Source: Bacteroidales bacterium (GTDB lineage Bacteria; Bacteroidota; Bacteroidia; Bacteroidales; Muribaculaceae). Taken from it: a DNA stretch of 5,916 bases. The position numbers and the translations under genes were made by a program. Below, one piece after another: positions 1 to 5,189 of this stretch (position 1 is its first letter; every line of letters begins with the position of its first letter). The stretch lies in contig WFMA01000074.1 in the NCBI GenBank assembly GCA_009177195.1, forward strand, positions 16,952 through 22,867, written 5' to 3'. A model generated the notes under the pieces. That model did no database searches. It was not told where the DNA came from and saw only the letters and a list, made by a program, of their open reading frames with translations.

Positions 1-561
1 GTTTTCGACGTGTTTTTCTCGATTGTCGGCTTGATTATTTCCGCTCCTGTTATAGGGGTGTTGGCAATCTGCATTAAACGGGATTCTCCGGGACCGGTCA
101 TATACAAGCAAGAGAGAATAGGACGGCATAAAAAGCCTTTTTATATGTATAAACTTCGCTCGATGGTGGCTGATGCGGAGACTGACGGTCCTACACTTTC
201 GGTAGCCAACGATCCTCGCATCACCCGCATCGGATCGGTGATGCGCAAATACCGCCTCGACGAGCTCCCTCAGTTCTGGAATGTGCTGCGTGGCGACATG
301 TCGTTTGTCGGTCCGCGACCCGAGCGTGAATTTTACGTGAAGTTGCTCTATGAGCGTATTCCGGCTTATGCGTTGGTTCAGCAGGTCAAGCCCGGTCTCA
401 CATCGTGGGGAATGGTCAAGTATGGTTATGCGTCGAATGTCGATGAGATGATCGAGCGTCTTCGATATGACTTGATATATCTTGATAATGTCTCGATTGG
501 AGTCGACATAAAAATTCTTATCTACACATTAAAAACCGTATTAACCGGCAAAGGAATATGA
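1..561 (+). CDS. Polyprenyl-phosphate sugar-1-phosphate transferase, 3' part (bacterial sugar transferase family)
   Basis: The reading frame is open from base 1, so the start lies outside the window and 186 residues are visible. The family moves a sugar-1-phosphate from a nucleotide sugar to undecaprenyl phosphate at the inner membrane, the first step of capsule, exopolysaccharide or O-antigen synthesis. Visible marks, numbered from the first codon here, are: a hydrophobic re-entrant helix at about 2-25 with Pro16; the SPGP(V)xYKQERIG stretch at 29-41; the KLRSM motif at 51-55; the catalytic Asp-Glu pair at 87-88 in RLDELPQ; GPRPE at 104-108; and KPGLTSWG at 130-137. This is the whole catalytic domain. 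Whether the missing part is only a few residues (PglC-like) or several membrane helices (WcaJ/WbaP-like) cannot be seen, and the sugar cannot be named. The stop codon overlaps the start of the ClC gene as ATGA, which suggests translational coupling. Confidence 0.93.
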   Translation, partial: VFDVFFSIVGLIISAPVIGVLAICIKRDSPGPVIYKQERIGRHKKPFYMYKLRSMVADAETDGPTLSVANDPRITRIGSVMRKYRLDELPQFWNVLRGDMSFVGPRPEREFYVKLLYERIPAYALVQQVKPGLTSWGMVKYGYASNVDEMIERLRYDLIYLDNVSIGVDIKILIYTLKTVLTGKGI

Positions 562-2363
562 TGACTAAATTAGGTAAAGCTAAATTATATGCCTCCAAAT
601 GTTTTTACGCTATGCTTTCGTGGCGTGAAAAGCATATAAAGGAGAAGAATCTCATACTGATTCTTGCTCTGATCACCGGTATCATTTGCGGTTTTGCGGC
701 GTTGGCTTTCAAGTGGATGATTCATTTTATCGCAAGCACGCTGTTGCTGAATATTGATATCACGAGCGGTAACTACCTCTACCTGCTTTATCCGCTTATA
801 GGTATTTTGATTGTCAGTTTGTATGTGAAATATGTGGTAAAGGACAACATTTCTCACGGAGTGACAAGGGTGCTATATGCTATTTCGCAGAATAAAAGCC
901 GCTTGAAACCCCACAATTGCTACACAAGTGTTGTCGCTTCGTCGATCACCATAGGCTTCGGCGGATCTGTCGGAGCCGAGGGGCCTATTGTTGCTACCGG
1001 AGCGGCGATTGGCTCTAATCTCGGTCAGGCGTTCAGGCTTTCCCCGCGGTTGTTGATGATTCTTGTGGGATGTGGCGCAGCCGCCGGTATATCCGGAATT
1101 TTTAAAGCGCCGCTTGCGGGAGCGCTCTTTACCCTTGAAGTGCTTATGCTTGACCTTACGACTGTGTCAGTCATGCCGCTGCTCATTGCTTCGATTTCGG
1201 CGGCAACGGTGGCTTACGTGTTCACAGGCTATGAGACCCAGTTCTTTTTCGCGCAAAGCGATGTCTTTGTAGCCGGGCGCATTCCTTATGTGATAGCGCT
1301 GGGAGTTCTGTGTGGATTTGTGTCGCTGTATTTTATACGTGTCATAAATTTTATGGAGGGTTTCTATTCCAAGATTAAGAACACGTGGATTAAAGCGTCG
1401 ATCGGTGGAGCTATTCTCGCTGGGCTTATATTCTTTTTCCCTCCGCTTTACGGCGAGGGTTATGAAGTGATAACCGCAATGCTCAACGGTGATCCCGGAG
1501 CAGCCGTAGACGGTTCAATCTTCTATGGTGATCGAAATAATTCCTGGTTCATCATTCTGTATGTCGGAGGGCTGTGTCTCACAAAGGCTTTTGCGACATC
1601 CTCAACCAATGGAGCAGGAGGAGTGGGAGGAACTTTCGCCCCGTCATTGTATCTTGGGTGTATGCTCGGATTCTTTTTCTCCTATCTGTTGAACCATCTT
1701 GGGTTCGGAATAGATCTGTCGGTTAAGAATTTCGCTCTTCTGGGAATGGGCGGTGTAATGTCGGGGGTTATGCATGCTCCATTGATGGCAATCTTCCTAA
1801 CGGCTGAATTGACGGGCGGCTATAACCTGTTCCTTCCGTTGCTCATAGTTTCGATTATATCCTATGGCACGATAAAAATATTCGAGCCTTACAGCATTTA
1901 CGCTATCCGATTGGCGAAACGAGGAGAACTGTTGACTCACCACAAGGACAAATCGGTATTGCGCCTGTTGAAAATAAACAGTGTGATAGAGGATGATTTC
2001 ATGAAGGTCACTCCCGAGATGAGCCTGAAACAGATGGTGGAGGTTATCTCTCAATCTAACCGCAACCTTTTCCCGGTTGTGGACAGCGATGGAATGCTCA
2101 CCGGAGTGGTGTTGCTTGACGATATCCGTAACATCATGTTCCGCCCCGACCTTTATAAGAGAATGTTCGTCAATAAGTTTATGACCGCTCCCCCGGCGAA
2201 AATCGAGATTGGCGACACAATGGAAAACGTGATGAAAACTTTTGACCGCACAGGAGCATGGAACTTGCCGGTGGTTGAGCATGGCAAGTATGTGGGCTTT
2301 GTTTCAAAGTCCAAGATATTCAACTCCTACAGGCGCGTGCTGCGTCACTATTCCGAGGATTAA
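558..2363 (+). CDS. ClC-family chloride channel or transporter with two CBS domains
   Basis: This 601-residue inner-membrane protein belongs to the ClC family of chloride channels and Cl-/H+ antiporters. Helices fill about residues 32-450. The family signatures are: NISHGV at 97-102 in place of GSGIP, with filter Ser99; GSVGAEGP at 136-143 with gating Glu141 but Ala140 where a basic residue is usual; the APLAG turn at 184-188; GTFAP at 358-362; and a likely pore Tyr445. At the position of the internal proton glutamate of E. coli ClcA (E203) this protein has Val195, directly after Glu194. Two CBS domains follow at about 481-530 and 541-592; in other ClC proteins these bind adenine nucleotides and affect gating or dimer contact. 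The start is ATG 558, overlapping the sugar transferase stop; ATG 561 is an equal alternative. No terminator is seen in the 49-bp gap before the sigma gene. The family call is secure; channel versus antiporter is not settled. Confidence 0.95.
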   Translation: MMTKLGKAKLYASKCFYAMLSWREKHIKEKNLILILALITGIICGFAALAFKWMIHFIASTLLLNIDITSGNYLYLLYPLIGILIVSLYVKYVVKDNISHGVTRVLYAISQNKSRLKPHNCYTSVVASSITIGFGGSVGAEGPIVATGAAIGSNLGQAFRLSPRLLMILVGCGAAAGISGIFKAPLAGALFTLEVLMLDLTTVSVMPLLIASISAATVAYVFTGYETQFFFAQSDVFVAGRIPYVIALGVLCGFVSLYFIRVINFMEGFYSKIKNTWIKASIGGAILAGLIFFFPPLYGEGYEVITAMLNGDPGAAVDGSIFYGDRNNSWFIILYVGGLCLTKAFATSSTNGAGGVGGTFAPSLYLGCMLGFFFSYLLNHLGFGIDLSVKNFALLGMGGVMSGVMHAPLMAIFLTAELTGGYNLFLPLLIVSIISYGTIKIFEPYSIYAIRLAKRGELLTHHKDKSVLRLLKINSVIEDDFMKVTPEMSLKQMVEVISQSNRNLFPVVDSDGMLTGVVLLDDIRNIMFRPDLYKRMFVNKFMTAPPAKIEIGDTMENVMKTFDRTGAWNLPVVEHGKYVGFVSKSKIFNSYRRVLRHYSED

Positions 2364-2412
2364 GTCGGCGTTTCTGTATTGTTTGGAAAAATTTTGAATA
2401 TTGTTGTTACAA

Positions 2413-2946
2413 ATGAATCTTCTCTGCGTTCTAAAGGTAAAAGGTCAAAGAGAAGCAGTGGAAGACAATATTCTTACAAAGACATTCCAGCAGTTGCGCT
2501 ACAAGCTTCAGCGTCTTGCCGGCTCGATACTGGGCGATGATTATGAGGCTGAGGATGCTCTTCATGACGCATTTTGCCGACTGTGGACATCTTACAGGAA
2601 TATTGACAGTGAGGCTGATGCCCGGAAACTTTCCTACACTCTTGTCTACAACACCGCCATTGATCGCACTCGCCGCCTGAAAACTCACGGGGGGAAACGG
2701 GTAGAGTTGACGGGCGATATCAAGGAAGAAGAGTCTTCGTTTCAAGATGAGGTCTATGATGCTGTTGTAGCGCTTGCTGAAAAGAATCTTAACGAGAAGC
2801 AGCTTGCTGTCTTCCGGCTTCACGACCTGGAAAATCAAGGCTATGCTGAGGTTGCCTCGTCTCTTGGCATGACACAAGAGAATGTGAGGATGACGTTAAG
2901 CCGCGCACGAAAAATTATTAGAGAACTTTACCGACAGCAGCTATGA
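2413..2946 (+). CDS. ECF-type RNA polymerase sigma factor (sigma-70 family)
   Basis: This cytoplasmic transcription initiation factor has 177 residues from ATG 2413. Sigma region 2 spans about 24-90, with the FQQLRYKLQRLA core-binding helix and the DDYEAEDALHDAFCRLW stretch at 42-58 typical of region 2. Region 4 spans about 120-174, with LNEKQLAVFRLHDLENQGYAEVASSLGMTQENVRMTLSRARK forming a helix-turn-helix for the -35 element. There is no region 1 or 3, as in ECF factors. The start is uncertain: TTG 2401 is unlikely, while GTG 2458 would give a protein beginning at EDNILTKTF, which is closer to usual ECF N-termini and follows a purine-rich AAGAGAAG-like stretch. Its stop overlaps the next start by 4 bp (ATGA), the usual arrangement for a sigma factor and its regulator. 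The genes it controls are not visible, and no clear promoter copy was found upstream. Confidence 0.92.
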   Translation: MNLLCVLKVKGQREAVEDNILTKTFQQLRYKLQRLAGSILGDDYEAEDALHDAFCRLWTSYRNIDSEADARKLSYTLVYNTAIDRTRRLKTHGGKRVELTGDIKEEESSFQDEVYDAVVALAEKNLNEKQLAVFRLHDLENQGYAEVASSLGMTQENVRMTLSRARKIIRELYRQQL

Positions 2947-3392
2947 AAAAAGAAAACAGGCAAATATCATTTAGCTCCTTGCCGGAGTTGCTTGTGGCAA
3001 TTGAACTTTATTTCGATTGTCGGCTGAGTGATGATGATGAGCAAAGATTGCGCCGCGCAATCACGGTCACTAAGGTCAATCATCCGGCGATTGATGAGGC
3101 AAGAGCTGTGATGGGGCTAAGAAAACCGATGAAGCGCGCAATTGTGGCGAGCCGGGTAATGCGGCCCGTTAATATTGCAGCTTCGGTCGCTCTGCTGATT
3201 GCCGGAGGCGTCGGTTTGTCCCAATATTTTTCTCATTCTTCTTTTGAAGGCAAGTCGATTGCCTATATAAATGGAGTCAAGGTGACGGATAGGGATGAGG
3301 TTATGCGGCTTTTCAACGAAAATTTGTCAATAATGGGTTACGATATTGAGGAGATGGACAGCCGGTTTGACAAGATGCTCGGAGCCGAATAG
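2943..3392 (+). CDS. Single-pass membrane protein, probable anti-sigma or sigma-regulatory protein
   Basis: This 149-residue protein has an acidic and basic N-terminal part (1-75), one hydrophobic segment at about 76-95 (VNIAASVALLIAGGVGL), and a C-terminal part of about 54 residues. The basic stretch before the helix (KRAIVASRVMRP) predicts that the N-terminus is inside and the C-terminus is in the periplasm. The N-terminal DCRLSDDDEQRLRRAI resembles the short helical start of many Bacteroidetes anti-sigma proteins, and the C-terminal AYINGVKVTDRDEVMRLF resembles tails seen in small proteins next to ECF genes in this phylum; both are from memory, not a search. The start overlaps the sigma stop by 4 bp, which points to coupled production and a physical partnership. 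It lacks a recognisable zinc-binding HxxxCxxC motif and a FecR-like domain. The topology and context are seen; the anti-sigma role is an inference. Confidence 0.7.
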   Translation: MKKENRQISFSSLPELLVAIELYFDCRLSDDDEQRLRRAITVTKVNHPAIDEARAVMGLRKPMKRAIVASRVMRPVNIAASVALLIAGGVGLSQYFSHSSFEGKSIAYINGVKVTDRDEVMRLFNENLSIMGYDIEEMDSRFDKMLGAE

Positions 3393-3417
3393 ATTGTAAA
3401 ATAAACATTACCAGAAT

Positions 3418-3864
3418 ATGAGAAGAGTGTCATTACTAATGCTTCTTGCTATATTTGCGATGGCGTTACAGGCAAGGACAGGGTTGAATGTCGATAAAAT
3501 TTTTGACGGAGGATATGAAAAGGATTCAAAAGTCGAAATAATGATGATGAGCGGAAATATGCCGCTCAACGGCGTCACTTTAATGCAGCTCTTTAAAGGT
3601 CCCGCTAAGAAATATGCGTCAAAAATCACCCCGCTGTTGAAAATTGACGGTGCTGATGCTATTGAGCAGAAGGTAACGTATGACGGAGGTAAACTTCACT
3701 ATGCGTTCTATACCTTGCCGCCGAAGGTTGTCAAAGGGCGTAAAGTGAATCGCTATCTGTGTTATCTTGACGGACCGAAACAAGCGTTGAGCAGTGTAAT
3801 GCTTCTCTATATGGAGGGTGAGTTATCGGCGTGGGCAGCTAACAGATTGTTCAAATCAATGTAA
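3418..3864 (+). CDS. Small exported protein, DUF6108-like
   Basis: This 148-residue protein has a signal peptide at about 1-19 (MRRVSLLMLLAIFAMALQA), with cleavage likely before RTGLNV, so it acts in the periplasm or at the surface. The mature part has a GLNVDKIFDGGYEKD start, a middle segment rich in Lys and hydrophobic residues, and a late DGGKLHYAFYTLPP / NRYLCYLDG / LLYMEGELS pattern. That layout fits my memory of the DUF6108 family found beside ECF sigma genes in Bacteroidales; no search was possible. No catalytic motif, lipobox or membrane anchor beyond the signal peptide is visible, and the biochemical role is unknown. It starts 25 bp after the membrane protein and ends 9 bp before the next gene, so it is very likely in the same transcript. 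ATG 3418 is chosen because the signal peptide begins there. Confidence 0.8.
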   Translation: MRRVSLLMLLAIFAMALQARTGLNVDKIFDGGYEKDSKVEIMMMSGNMPLNGVTLMQLFKGPAKKYASKITPLLKIDGADAIEQKVTYDGGKLHYAFYTLPPKVVKGRKVNRYLCYLDGPKQALSSVMLLYMEGELSAWAANRLFKSM

Positions 3865-3873
3865 TTTTTGAAA

Positions 3874-4353
3874 ATGAAAAGGGTATTAATCATAGTGTCG
3901 TTAATGGCTTTCTTTGTTCAAATAGCCCGCTGCGTAGAAATAGATATAAACACGGAAAAATTGGACACTCTTCTCATGGCGCAGAAAGCTGATGAGATAG
4001 ACGTATATTTTTCTTTGACCTCTGTCGATGTGCTCGTTGAGAATGTTAATGGAAATGGGAATATATTCGTCTTCAAGGACGAAACGCCTAAGGCTTTGAG
4101 CCATAATGTGTCTAATCATATAACTTGCGAGCGCGTGTCAGATATACTGGTGGTTTCCAAGCCGGTTGAAGATGGTAAAATTGTATTGGAAGTGTCATTT
4201 AAAACTCCGTCTAATCGAAATGAAATAGTCAGAGTGTCGAATCCATTTAAGATTGGCAATGGAAAATATGTAATTTATTATGGGAAGGACGATGGTATTG
4301 GATTAAGGAAAAGCTCCTTCCCAAGAAAACCATCCCATTGGGATCATCAGTAA
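3874..4353 (+). CDS. Unrecognised exported protein, 3' end possibly frameshifted
   Basis: This 159-residue protein starts at ATG 3874. TTG 3868 would only add two residues, and ATG fits the signal peptide better. Residues 1-20 (MKRVLIIVSLMAFFVQIARC) are a signal sequence; IARC is a poor lipobox because of the Arg before Cys, so lipoprotein status is doubtful. The mature part is beta-rich in character (DIDVYF-like, DVLVENVNGNGNIFVF, KIVLEVSF). I do not recognise a family. It follows the DUF6108-like gene by 9 bp and is the last gene of the sigma unit. The last 20 or so residues (GIGLRKSSFPRKPSHWDHQ) are unlike the rest: strongly polar, with AGG and AGA codons close together. The other two frames look more protein-like over this stretch and reach a stop at 4408, nearer the terminator. 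The gene may therefore be a recently truncated version of a longer one. Confidence 0.72.
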   Translation: MKRVLIIVSLMAFFVQIARCVEIDINTEKLDTLLMAQKADEIDVYFSLTSVDVLVENVNGNGNIFVFKDETPKALSHNVSNHITCERVSDILVVSKPVEDGKIVLEVSFKTPSNRNEIVRVSNPFKIGNGKYVIYYGKDDGIGLRKSSFPRKPSHWDHQ

Positions 4354-4408
4354 GTTGAAGAAAGATAGTAGCCGCATGATAAAGGCTTATTACATAGATA
4401 TGAAATAG
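4294..4408 (+). pseudogene. Possible out-of-frame remnant of the original 3' end of the preceding gene
   Basis: In the frame starting at 4296 the sequence reads YWIKEKLLPKKTIPLGSS up to about 4349. In the third frame, from 4352, it reads KLKKDSSRMIKAYYIDMK and stops with TAG at 4406-4408. Joined, these make a plausible end for the exported protein, whereas its actual frame gives a polar tail. The stop at 4408 would lie 9 bp before the terminator stem, against 64 bp for the actual stop at 4353. Two single-base losses, or an equivalent change, near 4281-4300 and near 4350 would explain it. This is inferred from reading-frame quality only. Confidence 0.4.
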
Positions 4409-4417
4409 TTATAATTT

Positions 4418-4466
4418 CAGGAATCGGGATTTGATGGCAATCTGTCCCGATTCCTGCTTTTATTTT
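4418..4466 (+). terminator. Rho-independent terminator of the sigma-factor unit
   Basis: A perfect 12-bp stem pairs CAGGAATCGGGA (4418-4429) with TCCCGATTCCTG (4445-4456) around a 15-base loop, followed by the T-rich tail CTTTTATTTT (4457-4466). It lies at the right place to end transcription of the four genes from 2413. The tail read on the other strand is not U-rich, so it is one-directional. Confidence 0.88.
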
Positions 4467-4467
4467 G

Positions 4468-4475
4468 TAAATTTG
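4468..4475 (+). promoter_or_regulatory. Possible -7 box (TAAATTTG) at the head of the palindrome array
   Basis: TAAATTTG matches the Bacteroidetes -7 consensus TAnnTTTG exactly and lies directly after the terminator tail. No TTTG -33 element sits about 19-21 bases upstream, where the terminator right arm lies, so support is weak. If active it would transcribe the palindrome-rich region from about 4482. Confidence 0.25.
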
Positions 4476-4484
4476 CGCAATTAA

Positions 4485-4530
4485 TGGGTCAGTAGAAAAT
4501 CAGTGGGGATATTTTTGGGTCAGTAGATAT
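4485..4530. mobile_element. Possible remnant end of an IS21-family element
   Basis: GGGTCAGTAGA occurs at 4486-4496 and again at 4517-4527, with a shorter TCAGTGGGG between them at 4500-4508. Multiple spaced copies of a TGGGTCA-like word directly inside a TG terminus are typical of IS21-family ends, where they bind the transposase. No istA or istB gene and no matching opposite end were found in the window, so this would be a solitary or decayed end. The short length leaves room for chance. Confidence 0.3.
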
Positions 4531-4540
4531 TTCCGGTTGG

Positions 4541-4620
4541 CGAGCCTGAAAGGCTCACCCTATGGATTTCCGGGTAGAGTGAGCGAAACGCTCCCTATTG
4601 CGACAATCCTCCCTAAACGT
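4541..4620. repeat. Diverged copy of the palindromic repeat unit
   Basis: It opens with the same hairpin as the two long repeats: GAGCCT-GAA-AGGCTC at 4542-4556, followed by ACCCTATGGAT, close to the ACCCCTA(C/T)GGAT of the others. A second small hairpin GAGCG-AAA-CGCTC lies at 4581-4593. The unit ends with TCCCTAAAC, similar to the CCCCTAAAC that ends the long repeats. The middle part does not align, so this is either an old copy or a related unit with a different central palindrome. No open reading frame here looks coding. Confidence 0.65.
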
Positions 4621-4646
4621 ACTGATCGCGTGCGATGTCACCCAGG

Positions 4647-4762
4647 TCCACGAGCCTGAAAGGCTCACCCCTACGGATAACCCGGCACTACGAGCGAAGC
4701 GAGGTGTGCCGGGATCACCGCCCCCCTTACTGCACTCTGCAAAGAGTGCCCCCTAAACCCAC
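4647..4762. repeat. 116-bp palindrome-bearing direct repeat, copy 1
   Basis: It is identical to 4975-5090 apart from C4674 versus T5002. It contains three hairpins in order. The first is GAGCCT-GAA-AGGCTC at 4652-4666. The second is a 33-base element with 8-bp arms CCCGGCAC (4681-4688) and GTGCCGGG (4706-4713) around a loop with GAA at its exact centre. The third is GCACTCT-GCAA-AGAGTGC at 4732-4749, whose GCAA is a GNRA-type loop. Short open frames across it on both strands are products of the repeat itself. Confidence 0.93.
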
Positions 4763-4776
4763 AAGGGAGAAAAACC

Positions 4777-4875
4777 GAACCCGAAGGGTTCATCCCTCGA
4801 TAGCCGTGGGTGAAGCCCGCAGGGCGGAACCCACGGAAACAAGCATCCCCCACAAAATCCGATTCTGAAAGAATC
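4777..4875. repeat. Cluster of three further palindromes between the long repeats
   Basis: Three hairpins are seen. GAACCC-GAA-GGGTTC lies at 4777-4791 and is followed by ATCCCTCGAT. A 33-base compound hairpin has 8-bp arms 4804-4811 (CCGTGGGT) and 4829-4836 (ACCCACGG), an internal loop GAA/GGA, and an inner stem GCCC-GCA-GGGC at 4815-4825. GATTCT-GAA-AGAATC lies at 4861-4875 and is followed by ATCTAT. The first and third share loop and flank style with the GAGCCT hairpins but have unrelated stems. The compound hairpin has the same 33-base length and 8-bp arms as the central element of the long repeats. Confidence 0.8.
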
Positions 4876-4927
4876 ATCTATCCGTGTCGTTCCTACAGAA
4901 CTCCGAATTACGGCGGCATTCCCTGCC

Positions 4928-4956
4928 CCGGTGTGCCGCTTCGCTCGTAGTGCCGG
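4928..4956. repeat. Rearranged, partly inverted copy of the 33-base palindromic element
   Basis: CGCTTCGCTCGTAGTGCCGG at 4937-4956 is the exact reverse complement of 4682-4701 inside repeat copy 1. It is joined on its left to GGTGTGCCG (4930-4938), which is in the same orientation as in copy 1. The 3' flank AATCACCGTCCGCCCC resembles, on the same strand, the ATCACCGCCCCCC that follows the element in the long repeats. So the core looks inverted while its flank is not. Confidence 0.7.
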
Positions 4957-4974
4957 AATCACCGTCCGCCCCAA

Positions 4975-5090
4975 TCCACGAGCCTGAAAGGCTCACCCCT
5001 ATGGATAACCCGGCACTACGAGCGAAGCGAGGTGTGCCGGGATCACCGCCCCCCTTACTGCACTCTGCAAAGAGTGCCCCCTAAACCCAC
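4975..5090. repeat. 116-bp palindrome-bearing direct repeat, copy 2
   Basis: This is the second copy, 328 bp downstream of copy 1 and differing at one base. The hairpins are at 4980-4994 (GAGCCT-GAA-AGGCTC), 5009-5041 (the CCCGGCAC/GTGCCGGG element) and 5060-5077 (GCACTCT-GCAA-AGAGTGC). Identity breaks off right after CTAAACCCAC at 5090, where copy 1 goes on as AAGGGAG and copy 2 as CGAGAAAACG. Such near identity points to a recent duplication or to upkeep by gene conversion. Confidence 0.93.
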
Positions 5091-5157
5091 CGAGAAAACG
5101 CAAAAAAAATTCACGAGGGTGGGACAATTTGTGGGTAAATCCCCTCCATCCATGCAT

Positions 5158-5165
5158 TACCTTTG
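5158..5165 (+). promoter_or_regulatory. Probable -7 promoter box (TACCTTTG) for the GC-rich gene
   Basis: TACCTTTG fits the Bacteroidetes TAnnTTTG consensus exactly and is followed by GCAAAAAAAT. The predicted transcription start is near 5172, leaving an 18-base A-rich leader (CTAATACTAACCCAA) before ATG 5190. The nearest TTTG upstream is at 5128-5131, 26 bases away, which is longer than the usual spacing of about 20, so the -33 element is poor. Confidence 0.5.
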
Positions 5166-5189
5166 CAAAAAAATCTAATACTAACCCAA

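Noticed and set aside
1797..2282. 161-codon reverse-strand open frame within the ClC gene
   Set aside because: It lies antisense to the well-supported CBS domains and has no recognisable features.
2382..2406. Promoter before the sigma gene (TTTG at 2382-2385, TATTGTTG at 2399-2406)
   Set aside because: The -7 box has a mismatch and the spacing of 13 bases is too short; there is not enough support to call it.
4332..4344. Odd palindrome ATCCCATTGGGAT near the end of the exported-protein gene
   Set aside because: It is short, lacks a T tail and is unlinked to the other palindromes, so it is likely chance.
4647..5090. CRISPR array
   Set aside because: There are only two long copies, 328 bp apart, each internally palindromic, with no regular short spacers and no cas genes.
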